Shown here one piece after another: positions 18,542 to 28,085 of a stretch of 64,000 nucleotides of DNA (positions are counted from its first letter, which is position 1; every line of letters begins with the position of its first letter). This DNA comes from Aquiflexum lacus (GTDB lineage Bacteria > Bacteroidota > Bacteroidia > Cytophagales > Cyclobacteriaceae). A model generated the notes under the pieces. That model saw nothing but the letters and a program-made list of their open reading frames with translations. It searched no databases and was not told the DNA's origin. Made by a program: the position numbers and the translations under genes. The stretch is taken from positions 1-64,000 of the forward strand of contig NZ_JABFHF010000030.1 in assembly GCF_015476655.1 (NCBI RefSeq), given 5' to 3'.

Positions 18542-18847
18542 AGTTTCGAGAGGTAATTTGTCCACTAAGATAACGTAATTTGTCCTAAATTTATTCAAAA
18601 AAAATAAATTTTTTCTTATAAAAATGTATGCCCCAATGATGGGAAAAAGGAAAATTATTAAAGTTTTGAAAGATGATAGCGATTTCAATTCCCGAAATCT
18701 CATTTTGAACCAATTCAGATTTATCCATTTTTCATGAAATTTATTCCATTAAAAATTTCAATAAATTTTTCTCCTCCATTTATCCCAAATCCCTGTGTGA
18801 ACCAGTCAAAAATTGCTTTTCTTTGTCCTGTAAACCTAGCTTAACCT
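18542..18847. other. intergenic region between the TA operon and the FAH gene
   Basis: 306 bp, AT-rich, between divergent genes; it should hold both promoters. I see no exact TAnnTTTG box on either strand and no repeats. Confidence 0.5.
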
Positions 18848-19459
18848 ATGAAGATCATTGCCATTGGTAGAAACTATGCCGAACATATTGAAGAACTCAA
18901 AAATGAACGGCCCATAGCACCTGTAGTTTTCTTAAAACCAGATACAGCACTTTTAAAAAACAACACTCCATTCTATCATCCCGATTTTTCTGATAATATT
19001 CATCATGAAGTTGAACTGGTACTGAAGATTTCAAAAGAAGGCAAGCACATCCAAAAAAAATTCGCTGACCGTTATTTCGAAGAAATCGGTGTAGGCATTG
19101 ATTTTACTGCCAGGGATTTACAGGACAAGTGCAAGGCAAAAGGACTCCCTTGGGAAATTGCTAAAGCATTTAACGGTTCGGCGCCAATAGGGGAATTTTT
19201 ACCAATATCATCTTTTGGGGATCTCAATGATATTAATTTCCATTTACTTATCAATGGACAGGAAAAACAAAAAGGAAATACCAATATAATGTTGTTTGAT
19301 TTTGGTACGATCATTGAATACGTATCAAAATTTTTCACGCTGAAAAAAGGAGACCTGATTTTCACCGGGACACCTTCAGGAGTTGGGAAAGTAAGCATTG
19401 GAGACCGGTTGGAAGCATTTATTGAAGATAAAAAGCTGTTGGATTTTGAAGTCAAATAA
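18848..19459 (+). CDS. fumarylacetoacetate hydrolase family protein
   Basis: A 203-residue member of the FAH superfamily, the short form close to acylpyruvases and oxaloacetate tautomerases. Metal-binding Glu residues are in HHEVELVLKI (about residues 56-65), and FTGTPSGVGKVSIGD is the typical C-terminal signature. The likely reaction is hydrolysis or decarboxylation of a 3-acylpyruvate; the substrate is not readable. It overlaps the start of the M23 peptidase gene. Confidence 0.88.
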   Translation: MKIIAIGRNYAEHIEELKNERPIAPVVFLKPDTALLKNNTPFYHPDFSDNIHHEVELVLKISKEGKHIQKKFADRYFEEIGVGIDFTARDLQDKCKAKGLPWEIAKAFNGSAPIGEFLPISSFGDLNDINFHLLINGQEKQKGNTNIMLFDFGTIIEYVSKFFTLKKGDLIFTGTPSGVGKVSIGDRLEAFIEDKKLLDFEVK

Positions 19460-21374
19460 TTCTATTTATTTCCTGTTTTTATTGATCTCAATTGGGTTTT
19501 CTATCCAATTGAATGGTTATGCCGCCGAACTTTCCTTTTGGGATTCTTTGCCTATACCGGAGGTAAATAAATCAACGAATTATCTTTTTCCAGTAAAACC
19601 CGGTCAAAGAAATCTATTGTCAGGAAACTTCTCTGAAATCCGTCCAAATCATTTCCATTCCGGGATAGATGTCAAGATAGGCGGCGTAGATGGAGAACCC
19701 ATATTGTCGATCGCCGATGGCTATGTTTACCGAATCAAAATATCGTCATACGGCTATGGCAATGTGATCTATATCAAACATCACAATGGCCAATCTTCAG
19801 TCTATGCGCATCTAAGAAACCTCTCTCCCAAGATCATGGATTTTATGAGAAAGGAAATGTATTTCGCCGAAAAAAACGAATTGGAAGTATTTCCTGACCC
19901 AGAATTTCTGCCTATAAAACGCGGTGAAATCTTAGGCAATGGTGGCAACACCGGAAGTTCAGGTGGCCCTCACCTTCACTTTGAAATAAGGGATAGTCTG
20001 GATAGGGCCATTGACCCGTTCATTTTTGATTTTAAGGAAGTCGTGGACAAGACCCCTCCTATTCTTTATAAGATTGCTTTAAAACCACTCGATACTGATT
20101 CCCGGGTCAATGGGAAATTCCAAAGACAGGAATTTAAAGGTGTAATTGAAGGTGGAAGATATATCCTGCCCGATCTGATAAAAATATCGGGAAGAGTCGG
20201 AGTTGAAGTGCATGCCGTGGATAAAATGGACGGGGTCAACAATGTCTTTGGAATTCCAATCTATGAACTATTAGATGGGGAAAAGCCGCTCTATCGAATC
20301 AATGTGGACCATGTGGACTTCAACAAAGGCCGTTTCCTGTTGACTCACACACACCAAAACCGCTTTATCAGATTGTATCAATACCCCAATAATCCAATGC
20401 AGCTATATGAACCCGATTCCATTTCAGCAGGGGCGGTAACTGCCAAAGTTGGAGAAAGGAAAAAGCTACAGGTAAACATGAAGGACTTTTTTGGAAATAC
20501 AAGAGTCGTTACGATGTTGGTCGAAGGAGAAGAATCACCCATTCATCTTGGAAGTACCATGAACAAAGCCAATCAGAGCACTTCAGTTACGTATGACAGG
20601 AATATCATGCTGATCCAAACAGACTATTCTGAATGGGGCACTTTGGCCAAAGTATTTGTAAAAAGTCTGGAAATGGAAATTCCGCCGGCATATTCGGTAG
20701 ATGGAAGGAGAACTTACCTTTGGGATATGAAGTATGGAGTTCCAGATTCTGTGGATTTATGCACCGAAATCATCAAACCTGAGGCAATTTTCAGAATACC
20801 ATTTGGTGAGGAAATCACCTTCGTAAATAAAGATGCGGAAATTCGCTTTTCCGAAAACACCCTTTTGGATGAACTTTTTTTACGATTGGAAAAACGGATG
20901 AGTAATGGGAAAGCTGCTTTGAAAATAAACGCTCCAAACGAATATCTTCAGTCAAATATGGAAGTATTGATGCGTGATCCGGGTATTCAAGGTGATAAAA
21001 AATACATGCATGTCTATCAGCAAGCAGAAAATGGCCGAAAATCTTTCATTGGAGGTGAATGGGAATCTGAGGATATCAGGTTCAAAACCAGAAATTTTGG
21101 TACTTTTGTGATTGATGAGGATAGGAACCCTCCCACTATTGTACCAATAAGAATAAATTCATCAGGGTTGAGGTTTGTGATCAAAGATGATAAATCAGGT
21201 ATCAAAGAATTTGAGGCGTTTGTTGATGGAAAATGGGTGTTGATGCGCTATGAACACAAACAAAATGTCATCTGGTCAGAAAAAATAGATAAACAACCTT
21301 TTAAGGGAGATGTTTTACTCAATGTAAGGGATATGGCAGGCAATGAAAGAAGTTATACCACTACAATTAAATAA
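19446..21374 (+). CDS. secreted M23-family (LytM) metallopeptidase
   Basis: About 642 residues. I chose the TTG at 19446 because it gives a clean signal peptide (MKSNNSIYFLFLLISIGF); an ATG at 19398 adds 16 residues and deepens the overlap with the previous gene. The M23 domain is at about residues 50-190, with zinc ligands in NHFHSGIDVK and HLHFEIRD. A long C-terminal beta-rich region follows. M23 enzymes cut peptidoglycan cross-links. The zinc ligands look intact, so it is probably active in the periplasm. Confidence 0.87.
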   Translation: MKSNNSIYFLFLLISIGFSIQLNGYAAELSFWDSLPIPEVNKSTNYLFPVKPGQRNLLSGNFSEIRPNHFHSGIDVKIGGVDGEPILSIADGYVYRIKISSYGYGNVIYIKHHNGQSSVYAHLRNLSPKIMDFMRKEMYFAEKNELEVFPDPEFLPIKRGEILGNGGNTGSSGGPHLHFEIRDSLDRAIDPFIFDFKEVVDKTPPILYKIALKPLDTDSRVNGKFQRQEFKGVIEGGRYILPDLIKISGRVGVEVHAVDKMDGVNNVFGIPIYELLDGEKPLYRINVDHVDFNKGRFLLTHTHQNRFIRLYQYPNNPMQLYEPDSISAGAVTAKVGERKKLQVNMKDFFGNTRVVTMLVEGEESPIHLGSTMNKANQSTSVTYDRNIMLIQTDYSEWGTLAKVFVKSLEMEIPPAYSVDGRRTYLWDMKYGVPDSVDLCTEIIKPEAIFRIPFGEEITFVNKDAEIRFSENTLLDELFLRLEKRMSNGKAALKINAPNEYLQSNMEVLMRDPGIQGDKKYMHVYQQAENGRKSFIGGEWESEDIRFKTRNFGTFVIDEDRNPPTIVPIRINSSGLRFVIKDDKSGIKEFEAFVDGKWVLMRYEHKQNVIWSEKIDKQPFKGDVLLNVRDMAGNERSYTTTIK

Positions 21375-21399
21375 ATCATCAAACTAAATTTTAACAATT

Positions 21400-21849
21400 A
21401 TGTCACTAGAAGTAGGAAAACCAGCACCGAATTTTGAAGCCAAAGACCAAAATGGAAACATTATCAAATTGGCTGATTTTAAAGGTAGAAAAGTAGTTCT
21501 TTATTTTTATCCTAAAGACAATACCCCGGGATGTACAGCGCAGGCTTGTAACCTTCGGGACAATTATGAGGCATTGCAAAAAGCCGGGTATATTGTATTG
21601 GGGGTGAGTTCGGACTCTGAAAAATCACACCAGAAATTTATCGAAAAACAGAATCTCCCTTTCCCCTTGATCGCTGATGAAGATTTAAAGGTCCATGAAG
21701 CTTATGGCACCTGGGTAGAAAAATCCATGTATGGAAGAAAATATATGGGTACAGCAAGGACTACTTTCGTTATTGACGAGAATGGTAATTTATCCGAAAT
21801 CATAGAAAAAGTAAACACCAAAGATCATACAAACCAAATTTTAAAATAA
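21400..21849 (+). CDS. bcp: thioredoxin-dependent thiol peroxidase (Bcp/PrxQ)
   Basis: A 149-residue peroxiredoxin that reduces hydroperoxides. The peroxidatic Cys is in NTPGCTAQACNLRD at about residue 45, with a second Cys five residues later, the PrxQ pattern. DNTPG and GVSSDS are typical. It lies 25 bp after the M23 peptidase gene and 10 bp before the transketolase N-half. Confidence 0.95.
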   Translation: MSLEVGKPAPNFEAKDQNGNIIKLADFKGRKVVLYFYPKDNTPGCTAQACNLRDNYEALQKAGYIVLGVSSDSEKSHQKFIEKQNLPFPLIADEDLKVHEAYGTWVEKSMYGRKYMGTARTTFVIDENGNLSEIIEKVNTKDHTNQILK

Positions 21850-21859
21850 ATCCAACCCA

Positions 21860-22711
21860 ATGGAGAAAAAATCAACTGATCAACTCAAACAAATCTGCTC
21901 TCAGGTAAGGAGGGATTGTCTGCGTATGGTTCATGCAGTTCAGTCCGGTCATCCCGGAGCAGCATTAGGCCTTTGCGAATATTTTGTAGCGCTTTATTTC
22001 AATGAAATGGAGCATGACAGCAATTTTAATTTTGACGGTAAGGACGAAGATCTTTTCTTTCTTTCCAACGGCCACGTATCCGCTTTATGGTACAGTGTAC
22101 TTGCGAGAAGTGGTTACTTTTCAACAGATGAGTTGGCTACTTTCAGGAAAATAAATTCAAGACTACAAGGGCATCCTGCTACGCATGAGGGACTTCCCGG
22201 AATCAGAATAGCATCAGGTTCTTTAGGACAGGGTCTATCTGTAGCCATAGGAACTGCTCAGGCCAAAAAAATAAACGGTGATAATAAAACCGTTTATGTA
22301 ATGATGGGAGATGGAGAACAGCAGGAAGGTCAGGTTTGGGAAGCAGCCATGTATGCTGCCCACCACAAAGTAGACAATTTGATTGCTGCCATTGATTACA
22401 ATGGACAGCAGATTGATGGTCCTACTGTAAAGGTTATGGATTTAAAAAACCTCAAAGCAAAATGGGAAGCTTTTGGATGGGAAGTGCTGGAAATCAAAAA
22501 AGGAAACGACATGGAGTCGGTTTTAGCAGGCTTGGAGGAAGCAGGAAAATTGAAAGGAAATGGAAAACCCATTTTGATTTTGCTTTACACTGAAATGGGG
22601 TTTGGCGTTGACTTTATGGTTGGCACCCACAAGTGGCATGGTGTAGCCCCAAGTGATGCTGAACTTGAAAACGCCTTAGGACAATTAGAAGAAACACTAG
22701 GAGATTATTAA
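21860..22711 (+). CDS. transketolase, N-terminal (TPP-binding) subunit
   Basis: A 283-residue half of a split transketolase. The thiamine-diphosphate motif is GDGEQQEGQVWEAAM through to AIDYNGQQ (GDG-x-N) at about residues 150-187. SGHPGAALG and the substrate-site histidines are near the N-terminus. It works with the next gene to transfer two-carbon ketol units in the pentose phosphate pathway. Only 1 bp separates the two, indicating translational coupling. Confidence 0.94.
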   Translation: MEKKSTDQLKQICSQVRRDCLRMVHAVQSGHPGAALGLCEYFVALYFNEMEHDSNFNFDGKDEDLFFLSNGHVSALWYSVLARSGYFSTDELATFRKINSRLQGHPATHEGLPGIRIASGSLGQGLSVAIGTAQAKKINGDNKTVYVMMGDGEQQEGQVWEAAMYAAHHKVDNLIAAIDYNGQQIDGPTVKVMDLKNLKAKWEAFGWEVLEIKKGNDMESVLAGLEEAGKLKGNGKPILILLYTEMGFGVDFMVGTHKWHGVAPSDAELENALGQLEETLGDY

Positions 22712-22712
22712 G

Positions 22713-23681
22713 ATGGAAAAGACATTGGATTTAAAATATACATATACTGAAAAAAAAGATACCCGTTCAGGTTTTGGAGATGGACTCTTGGAAGCCGGAA
22801 GGAAAAACCCAAATGTGGTTGGTCTGTGTGCCGACTTGATCGGTTCACTCAAGATGGGTGCTTTTCAGAAAGAATTTCCTGACCGTTTTTTCCAGGTAGG
22901 TATTGCGGAAGCCAATATGATTGGATTGGCAGCGGGAATGACTATCGGTGGAAAAATCCCATTTACAGGCACCTTTGCCAACTTTTCTACTGGTAGGGTT
23001 TATGATCAAATCCGTCAATCGGTGGCCTATTCAGATAAAAATGTCAAAATCTGTGCATCCCATGCAGGATTGACATTAGGAGAAGATGGAGCAACCCATC
23101 AGATTCTAGAGGATTTGGGAATGATGAGAATGCTTCCACATATGACTGTCATCAACCCTTGCGACTACAATCAGACCAAAGCAGCAACTTTGGCTTTGGT
23201 AGATCATGTCGGACCTGCTTACTTACGATTTGGACGACCTAGCTGGCCAATATTTACACCTGCTGACCTGAAATTTGAAATCGGAAAAGCTTGGAAAATG
23301 ATTGATGGAAATGATGTGACCATTTTTGCGACCGGACACTTGGTATGGGAAGCTGTAGTAGCCGAAGCCATGTTGAGAGAGGAAGGCATTTCTGCAGAAG
23401 TGATCAATATCCACACCATCAAACCTTTGGATGAAGAAGCCATTTTGAAATCTGTTGCTAAAACAGGATGTGCTGTTTCGGCTGAAGAGCATCAGCTTAA
23501 CGGAGGCTTAGGTGACAGTATTGCTCAGGTGCTTTCTAGAAATAACCCTGCCCCATTAGAGTATGTTGGTGTGAATGATTCCTTTGGCGAATCAGGCACT
23601 CCTACCCAACTATTGGAAAAATATGGATTAAATGCTGAAAATATTGTGAAGGCTGCTAAAAAAGCATTAAAGAGAAAATAA
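22713..23681 (+). CDS. transketolase, C-terminal subunit
   Basis: A 322-residue partner of the preceding subunit. It contains the pyrimidine-binding domain (FQVGIAEANMIGLAAGMT, about residues 60-77, with the catalytic Glu) and the C-terminal domain (IHTIKPLDEEAI). Split transketolases of about 280 + 320 residues are common in Bacteroidota. A hairpin terminator follows. Confidence 0.94.
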   Translation: MEKTLDLKYTYTEKKDTRSGFGDGLLEAGRKNPNVVGLCADLIGSLKMGAFQKEFPDRFFQVGIAEANMIGLAAGMTIGGKIPFTGTFANFSTGRVYDQIRQSVAYSDKNVKICASHAGLTLGEDGATHQILEDLGMMRMLPHMTVINPCDYNQTKAATLALVDHVGPAYLRFGRPSWPIFTPADLKFEIGKAWKMIDGNDVTIFATGHLVWEAVVAEAMLREEGISAEVINIHTIKPLDEEAILKSVAKTGCAVSAEEHQLNGGLGDSIAQVLSRNNPAPLEYVGVNDSFGESGTPTQLLEKYGLNAENIVKAAKKALKRK

Positions 23682-23702
23682 TCTTCATACAATTTTAATT
23701 TT

Positions 23703-23738
23703 AAAAAAACCGTTACTAAAAAAGCTAGCGGTTTTTTT
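23703..23738 (+). terminator. rho-independent terminator after transketolase
   Basis: An A-rich stem ending in CCG pairs with CGG followed by seven T, around a short A-rich loop. It closes the Bcp-transketolase unit. Confidence 0.7.
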
Positions 23739-23786
23739 ATTTTTATAAGCTTGGTTAAATTAAGATTCCATTTAGCGTCAAACAAT

Positions 23787-25400
23787 ATGAAAGTCTACAT
23801 TTCTTTGATCATCTCTATCATTTTTTTGAGCCTTAATCCCAATGGTTGTGATGTTCAAAAGATTACCGAATCAAATCAAAATATCCCTAAGGAGGAAATC
23901 AAAATTCTGAAAGGTGATATTTCCGAAAAATCAAACAAGGAAATCAGCATCTCAACCAGAACTGTTTCCCAATCCAACCAAAAAGACCATATGGTCGGGG
24001 TATTTTACATGCCAAGCTGGAATCTTTCCCCTGATCCAAAAGTGGATGTGGACAGCTTTTGGGCCTGTCTTACTGGAAGGGAAAACTGTGGACATTCCAA
24101 CAATACTGCTACTTGGGGACCACGCGGTAGAGTTTACAACAGACAATATCCTTACGAAGGACCATTTTTGGATAGAAAGCCCCATTCAAGTTTGAAGGGA
24201 TTTTATAAAAGAGATGACCCTCAAGTGGCAAAAAAGCAGTTGGAATACATGAAAGAATATGGGATTGATTTTTTTGCCTATGATTGGTTTTATGGAAGAC
24301 ACTATTATTATCACCTGAATTTTGGCCCACAATCCAAAATTTACTATCCAAGTGGTTGGAAAAGAGACAACAGCCGTGATGGTCGCGTTGCGGTTCCAGG
24401 TATCGAACAATGGACTGAACAGTTAGAGGTTTTGCTAAAGGAAAATGAGAAGTTACCCACATCCAAACAGATGAAGTGGGCTATCAATTGGTGCGATGAC
24501 AGTGATGAAAGATGGATGGCATGGCTTGACTTGGGTTCTCCTGCAAGCATTTCTGCCGGAAGAAACTACAGAGGAGAAGCCCCTACCAAAGCGCTTTACC
24601 TTCAGGTTCATGATAAAATCACGCAAATGTGGATTGATAAATACTTCAAAAGAAAGGATTACCTCAGGGATGAAGATGGACGACCTATTGTATACTTGTA
24701 CTTCCCTCAAGACCTTGAATCAAGAGCCGCATTTTATGGTATTTCAATGAAAGAGTTGCTGGACAGATCAAAAAGTCTTGCCCAAAAAGCCGGATTGAAA
24801 GGAATTAAATTCATTGCAGTAGCATCCGGAAATATGATGCCCAACGAAATGCCTTATGCCCTGCCAACCAAGTGGCAGGCAAACAATCCCCGTGAACCAT
24901 GGAGAGGCGGGAAATATACCGATAAATTGCTTTTTCAGGATTATGTGCCCCGGCTAAAATCAATGGGATTTGAAGGCATGACCTCCTATTTGTACCATAG
25001 TTTTTATGAAAAACAAAACAGAAGCTATGCAGACATGAAAGCCACGTACAGAGGTCATTGGGAGAAATGGTCAGAAATGTATAAAGACGATAAGAATTTC
25101 GAATACCAGGTCCCTGTGGCCATGGGTTGGGACCAAAGACCCGCAGGAGGCACTTGGCCCCAGCAGACCGGATTCCCAAGTGAACCTGAAAAAGACAAAG
25201 TAATCAGCAACAAATCCACCTTCAAGGCCAAACTCTTGGAGGCACAGAAACAATCCGAAAAATACAAAGCAAGCAACGGAAACACAGTCATGATCTGCTG
25301 TTGGAATGAATACCTGGAGGGAAATTACATCGAGCCGACAGAAGGTCATGGCTTTAGTTATCTGGAAGCCATAAAAGAAGTTTTTGTAAAAGGTAATTGA
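23787..25400 (+). CDS. secreted GH99-like / WbsX-family protein
   Basis: About 537 residues from the ATG at 23787, which begins a signal sequence (MKVYISLIISIIFLSLNPNG) with a Cys right after it; the lipobox is poor, so lipoprotein status is uncertain. The rest resembles the glycoside hydrolase 99-like WbsX domain: GVFYMPSWN, KKQLEYMKEYGIDFFAYDWF, CCWNEYLEGNYIEPTEG. The acidic residues in the last motif are good catalytic candidates. GH99 enzymes are endo-mannanases, but this subgroup is not well characterised. It stands alone, with no SusCD pair nearby. Confidence 0.8.
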   Translation: MKVYISLIISIIFLSLNPNGCDVQKITESNQNIPKEEIKILKGDISEKSNKEISISTRTVSQSNQKDHMVGVFYMPSWNLSPDPKVDVDSFWACLTGRENCGHSNNTATWGPRGRVYNRQYPYEGPFLDRKPHSSLKGFYKRDDPQVAKKQLEYMKEYGIDFFAYDWFYGRHYYYHLNFGPQSKIYYPSGWKRDNSRDGRVAVPGIEQWTEQLEVLLKENEKLPTSKQMKWAINWCDDSDERWMAWLDLGSPASISAGRNYRGEAPTKALYLQVHDKITQMWIDKYFKRKDYLRDEDGRPIVYLYFPQDLESRAAFYGISMKELLDRSKSLAQKAGLKGIKFIAVASGNMMPNEMPYALPTKWQANNPREPWRGGKYTDKLLFQDYVPRLKSMGFEGMTSYLYHSFYEKQNRSYADMKATYRGHWEKWSEMYKDDKNFEYQVPVAMGWDQRPAGGTWPQQTGFPSEPEKDKVISNKSTFKAKLLEAQKQSEKYKASNGNTVMICCWNEYLEGNYIEPTEGHGFSYLEAIKEVFVKGN

Positions 25401-25495
25401 TCCAAAAAGATGTAAAACTTCAGATTTAAATTTTTTAAACTGGAAATACAAATAAGACTATTTCCTTAACTTTATAGAAATTTTAAACAAACTAT

Positions 25496-25885
25496 ATGAA
25501 AACAACAGTAATTATTTTCGCCATGCTTTTAGGAGCATTTTTCACGGTTGATGTGCAAGCTCAAAAACTTAAAGTTCCTGGAATGGATCTTTCCTCACAA
25601 CTTTTGGGAGCTTTGGATAATGTCGAAGGTCTCGGCTTAAATGCTGACCAAACCTCGAAATTGAAAAGCAACAACAAGAGCTTTACTGATGACATCTTCA
25701 AGGTGTTGAACAGTTCAGTGGGTGATGAAATCAAGAAAAACCAATTCTTGGACCTAAAAAAAACCAGACAAAATTTCCTGATGGGTTTATTGGGACAACA
25801 GCTTTTGGGTAACTACAACAGTAAAATTGGCAATCTGATCAAACCTTTTAAAAAGCAACTTGGCTTGGCAGCTTTGGCCCTTTAA
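25496..25885 (+). CDS. small secreted protein of unknown function
   Basis: 129 residues with a clear signal peptide (MKTTVIIFAMLLGAFFTVDV, cleavage after AQA). The mature part is helical and rich in Leu, Lys, Asn and Gly, with repeated LLG turns (QLLGALDNVEGLGLNAD, MGLLGQQLLGNYNSKIG). No catalytic motif or Cys pair is visible. A strong terminator follows directly. I do not recognise a family. Confidence 0.7.
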   Translation: MKTTVIIFAMLLGAFFTVDVQAQKLKVPGMDLSSQLLGALDNVEGLGLNADQTSKLKSNNKSFTDDIFKVLNSSVGDEIKKNQFLDLKKTRQNFLMGLLGQQLLGNYNSKIGNLIKPFKKQLGLAALAL

Positions 25886-25890
25886 AACCA

Positions 25891-25929
25891 AAAGCGATGA
25901 AATCCAAAAGGATTTCATCGCTTTTTTTT
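25891..25929 (+). terminator. strong rho-independent terminator
   Basis: A perfect 15-bp stem containing GCGATGAAATCC and its complement surrounds an AAAA loop and ends in an uninterrupted T run. It lies between converging genes. Confidence 0.88.
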
Positions 25930-26000
25930 GAATCATTCTTGATTTTTATCAAAAGAAATACTTTTTGATAGGTTAGTTACTGGCAATATGATTAAGATTA

Positions 26001-27392
26001 TTAAAATAAACTTCCTTCTGATTTGACCATCTTTATTTGTCCTATAGGAATCTTCGAAATAAATGTCCTAAGAATGTATTTTGAATCAGGGTATTGCTTG
26101 ACTTTTTTCAAACTATCCAAAATATCGGCATCATTCCCTAAATCCTGTTCTTTTGAAAGAAACCCGTAACCCGCAAAAACTCCATTTTCAAAATACAATG
26201 CAGATTCCTCTGAAACAGACCTTCCTTTGTCCTTAATGATAATATTTCCCGACTGCTGACGCAAAAGAGCAGTAAACTCTTTTGCTCTTTTATTATAAAA
26301 AAGACTTTCCTCTTTGCCACAACAAGCCCCTTTGCAATCACCTGTTTTCACATCATAACATTCATTGGGCACTTTTTGGATTCCGCTTAATTTGGGACAG
26401 AGTTCATATTCCTTGACTTTATCCATCAAAAATTTCCATCCTTGCGAATGGTTGTCAAACTGAATCAATGGGAACAAACCATTTGTAGATTTCGCAACTT
26501 GAAACCGAACAAACCCCTGACTATCCTCATATTGATAGAGTCCCCAAGAACTGGTCTTGAATTTTTGAGCTTTGTTATATTTTGGCCATAATCTTTTGAT
26601 TTCCAGCAATTCAAGTAGGTAAGCTAAAAATTCACTTCCGGTAACTTCCCAACTGATATCATGAATTTCTGACCTGAGTTTTGTTTTTTCGGTATCATGA
26701 GTATTGCCAGAAAAATGTCCTTTAAACCTACTCCTGATATCTAAAGCCTTTCCCACATAAATCACCTGACCCTTGGCATCATGGAAATAATATACTCCTG
26801 TGGTTTCGGGCAATTTCAGATATTGCTCTTTGCTGATATTTAATGGTAAAAATGCTTCTCCGTTGTTTTTTTTCAAACTACCCAAAATCAAATCTGGATT
26901 TGTCCTGAAAATTTTTTCAAACAAAACTGCAGTTGCGGCTGCATCTCCATAAGCCCTATGCCTGTTTTCTATTTTAATGGAAAGTTGTTCACATATCCTT
27001 CCAAGTCCATAAGATTTGTAGCCTGGAAATGCCTTCCTGCTAAGTCGTACGGTACAGAGTTTTGGTACATCTAGTGTGTATCCTTCGGCTTTCAAAGACT
27101 CCCTGATAAAAGAGTAATCAAAATTGACATTATGGGCAATGAATACCTTATCCTTCAAAAACTCGAAAAGGCGGTGGGCTATTTCTGAAAAAACAGGAGC
27201 ATCCGAGACCATTTGTTGATCAATCCCTGTCAATCCTGTAATAAAACCCGGAATAAACCTTTCAGGATTGATTAGGGTATGAAATTGATCCAGAATATGC
27301 TCTCCATCATGTATCAGGGCAGCAATTTCTGTAATCCCACCCTGAGTTGGGTTCCCTCCCGTCGTTTCAATATCCACAATAGCAAATAGCAT
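26001..27392 (-). CDS. DEDDh exonuclease fused to a GIY-YIG (UvrC/Cho-like) nuclease
   Basis: About 463 residues. The N-terminal DnaQ-type 3'-5' exonuclease (about 1-165) has FAIVDIETTGG, HNVNFDYSFI and HRAYGDAAATA, giving the Asp/Glu, Asp and His/Asp set. A GIY-YIG domain follows at about 195-280 (TGVYYFHDAKGQVIYVGKA), similar to UvrC and Cho. The C-terminal part contains a Cys cluster (CYDVKTGDCKGACCGKEE) that could bind metal. Similar fusions are known and taken to act in DNA repair. The start at 27392 gives MLFAIVDIE, placing the first strand at the N-terminus. Confidence 0.88.
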   Translation of the reverse strand: MLFAIVDIETTGGNPTQGGITEIAALIHDGEHILDQFHTLINPERFIPGFITGLTGIDQQMVSDAPVFSEIAHRLFEFLKDKVFIAHNVNFDYSFIRESLKAEGYTLDVPKLCTVRLSRKAFPGYKSYGLGRICEQLSIKIENRHRAYGDAAATAVLFEKIFRTNPDLILGSLKKNNGEAFLPLNISKEQYLKLPETTGVYYFHDAKGQVIYVGKALDIRSRFKGHFSGNTHDTEKTKLRSEIHDISWEVTGSEFLAYLLELLEIKRLWPKYNKAQKFKTSSWGLYQYEDSQGFVRFQVAKSTNGLFPLIQFDNHSQGWKFLMDKVKEYELCPKLSGIQKVPNECYDVKTGDCKGACCGKEESLFYNKRAKEFTALLRQQSGNIIIKDKGRSVSEESALYFENGVFAGYGFLSKEQDLGNDADILDSLKKVKQYPDSKYILRTFISKIPIGQIKMVKSEGSLF

Positions 27393-27610
27393 CTTTTCTG
27401 ATTTCAATTATCAATATTACCTAATCCTAAAATTTAAACCACAATAATCCCGTATTCTTTGGCATCTATTGTCAGGATTTTTTTCGAAAGTAGAAAGAAA
27501 TCTGCTATTAAACCGGAGCTGCCGTCACCCTGATCCTTTCAGGGGGTCTCATGGGAATCCGCAAATGATAGATGTAAACAAAACTAGGACCGCTGAAGAT
27601 CCTTCGTGAC

Positions 27611-28075
27611 TACCATTGACAGATTTTGAAATCGAGTGTTTAGAACTACAGATAGCATTAAATCTATAATAAAACTTTGCCTTGTCACCTCGACGTCAGG
27701 AGAGGTCTACTGCCCATTTTGATGTCATTTCCTTTCTGTAAATGCCAAATTTTAAAACTACCATTGACAGATTTAGGAATTGATGGTTTAGAACTACAAA
27801 TAGCATTCAATTCTATTACAAGACTTTGCCTTGTCACCTCGACGTCAGGAGAGGTCTGCAGCCCGCCTTGATGTCATTTTCCTTTCTGTAAATGCCAAAT
27901 TTTAATTACTACCAATGACAGATTTTGAAATTGATGGTTTAGGACTACAAATAGCATTCAATTCTATTACAGGACTTTGCCTTGTCACCTCGACGTCAGG
28001 AGAGGTCTGCAGCCCGCCTTGATGTCATTCCCTTTCTGTAAATGCCAAATTTTCTCCACTACCAATGACAGAATT
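27611..28075. repeat. ~150-bp tandem repeat, three full copies plus a partial one
   Basis: Units begin at 27611, 27759, 27910 and 28060 (periods 148, 151 and 150). Each starts TACCA(T/A)TGACAG and contains CACCTCGACGTCAGGAGAGG in the middle and CCTTTCTGTAAATGCCAAAT near the end. The fourth unit stops after its first ~15 bp. The front part of the first unit is also present inverted at 1-60. The unit has no start-to-stop coding potential shared between copies. Confidence 0.9.
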
Positions 28076-28085
28076 CTGATTTGCC

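Noticed and set aside
27677-27871. small protein gene in the tandem repeat
   Set aside because: The frame depends on one copy's exact sequence and is broken in the others; it only reflects the repeat.
27611-28075. CRISPR array
   Set aside because: The unit is ~150 bp with no short-repeat/unique-spacer alternation and no cas genes nearby.
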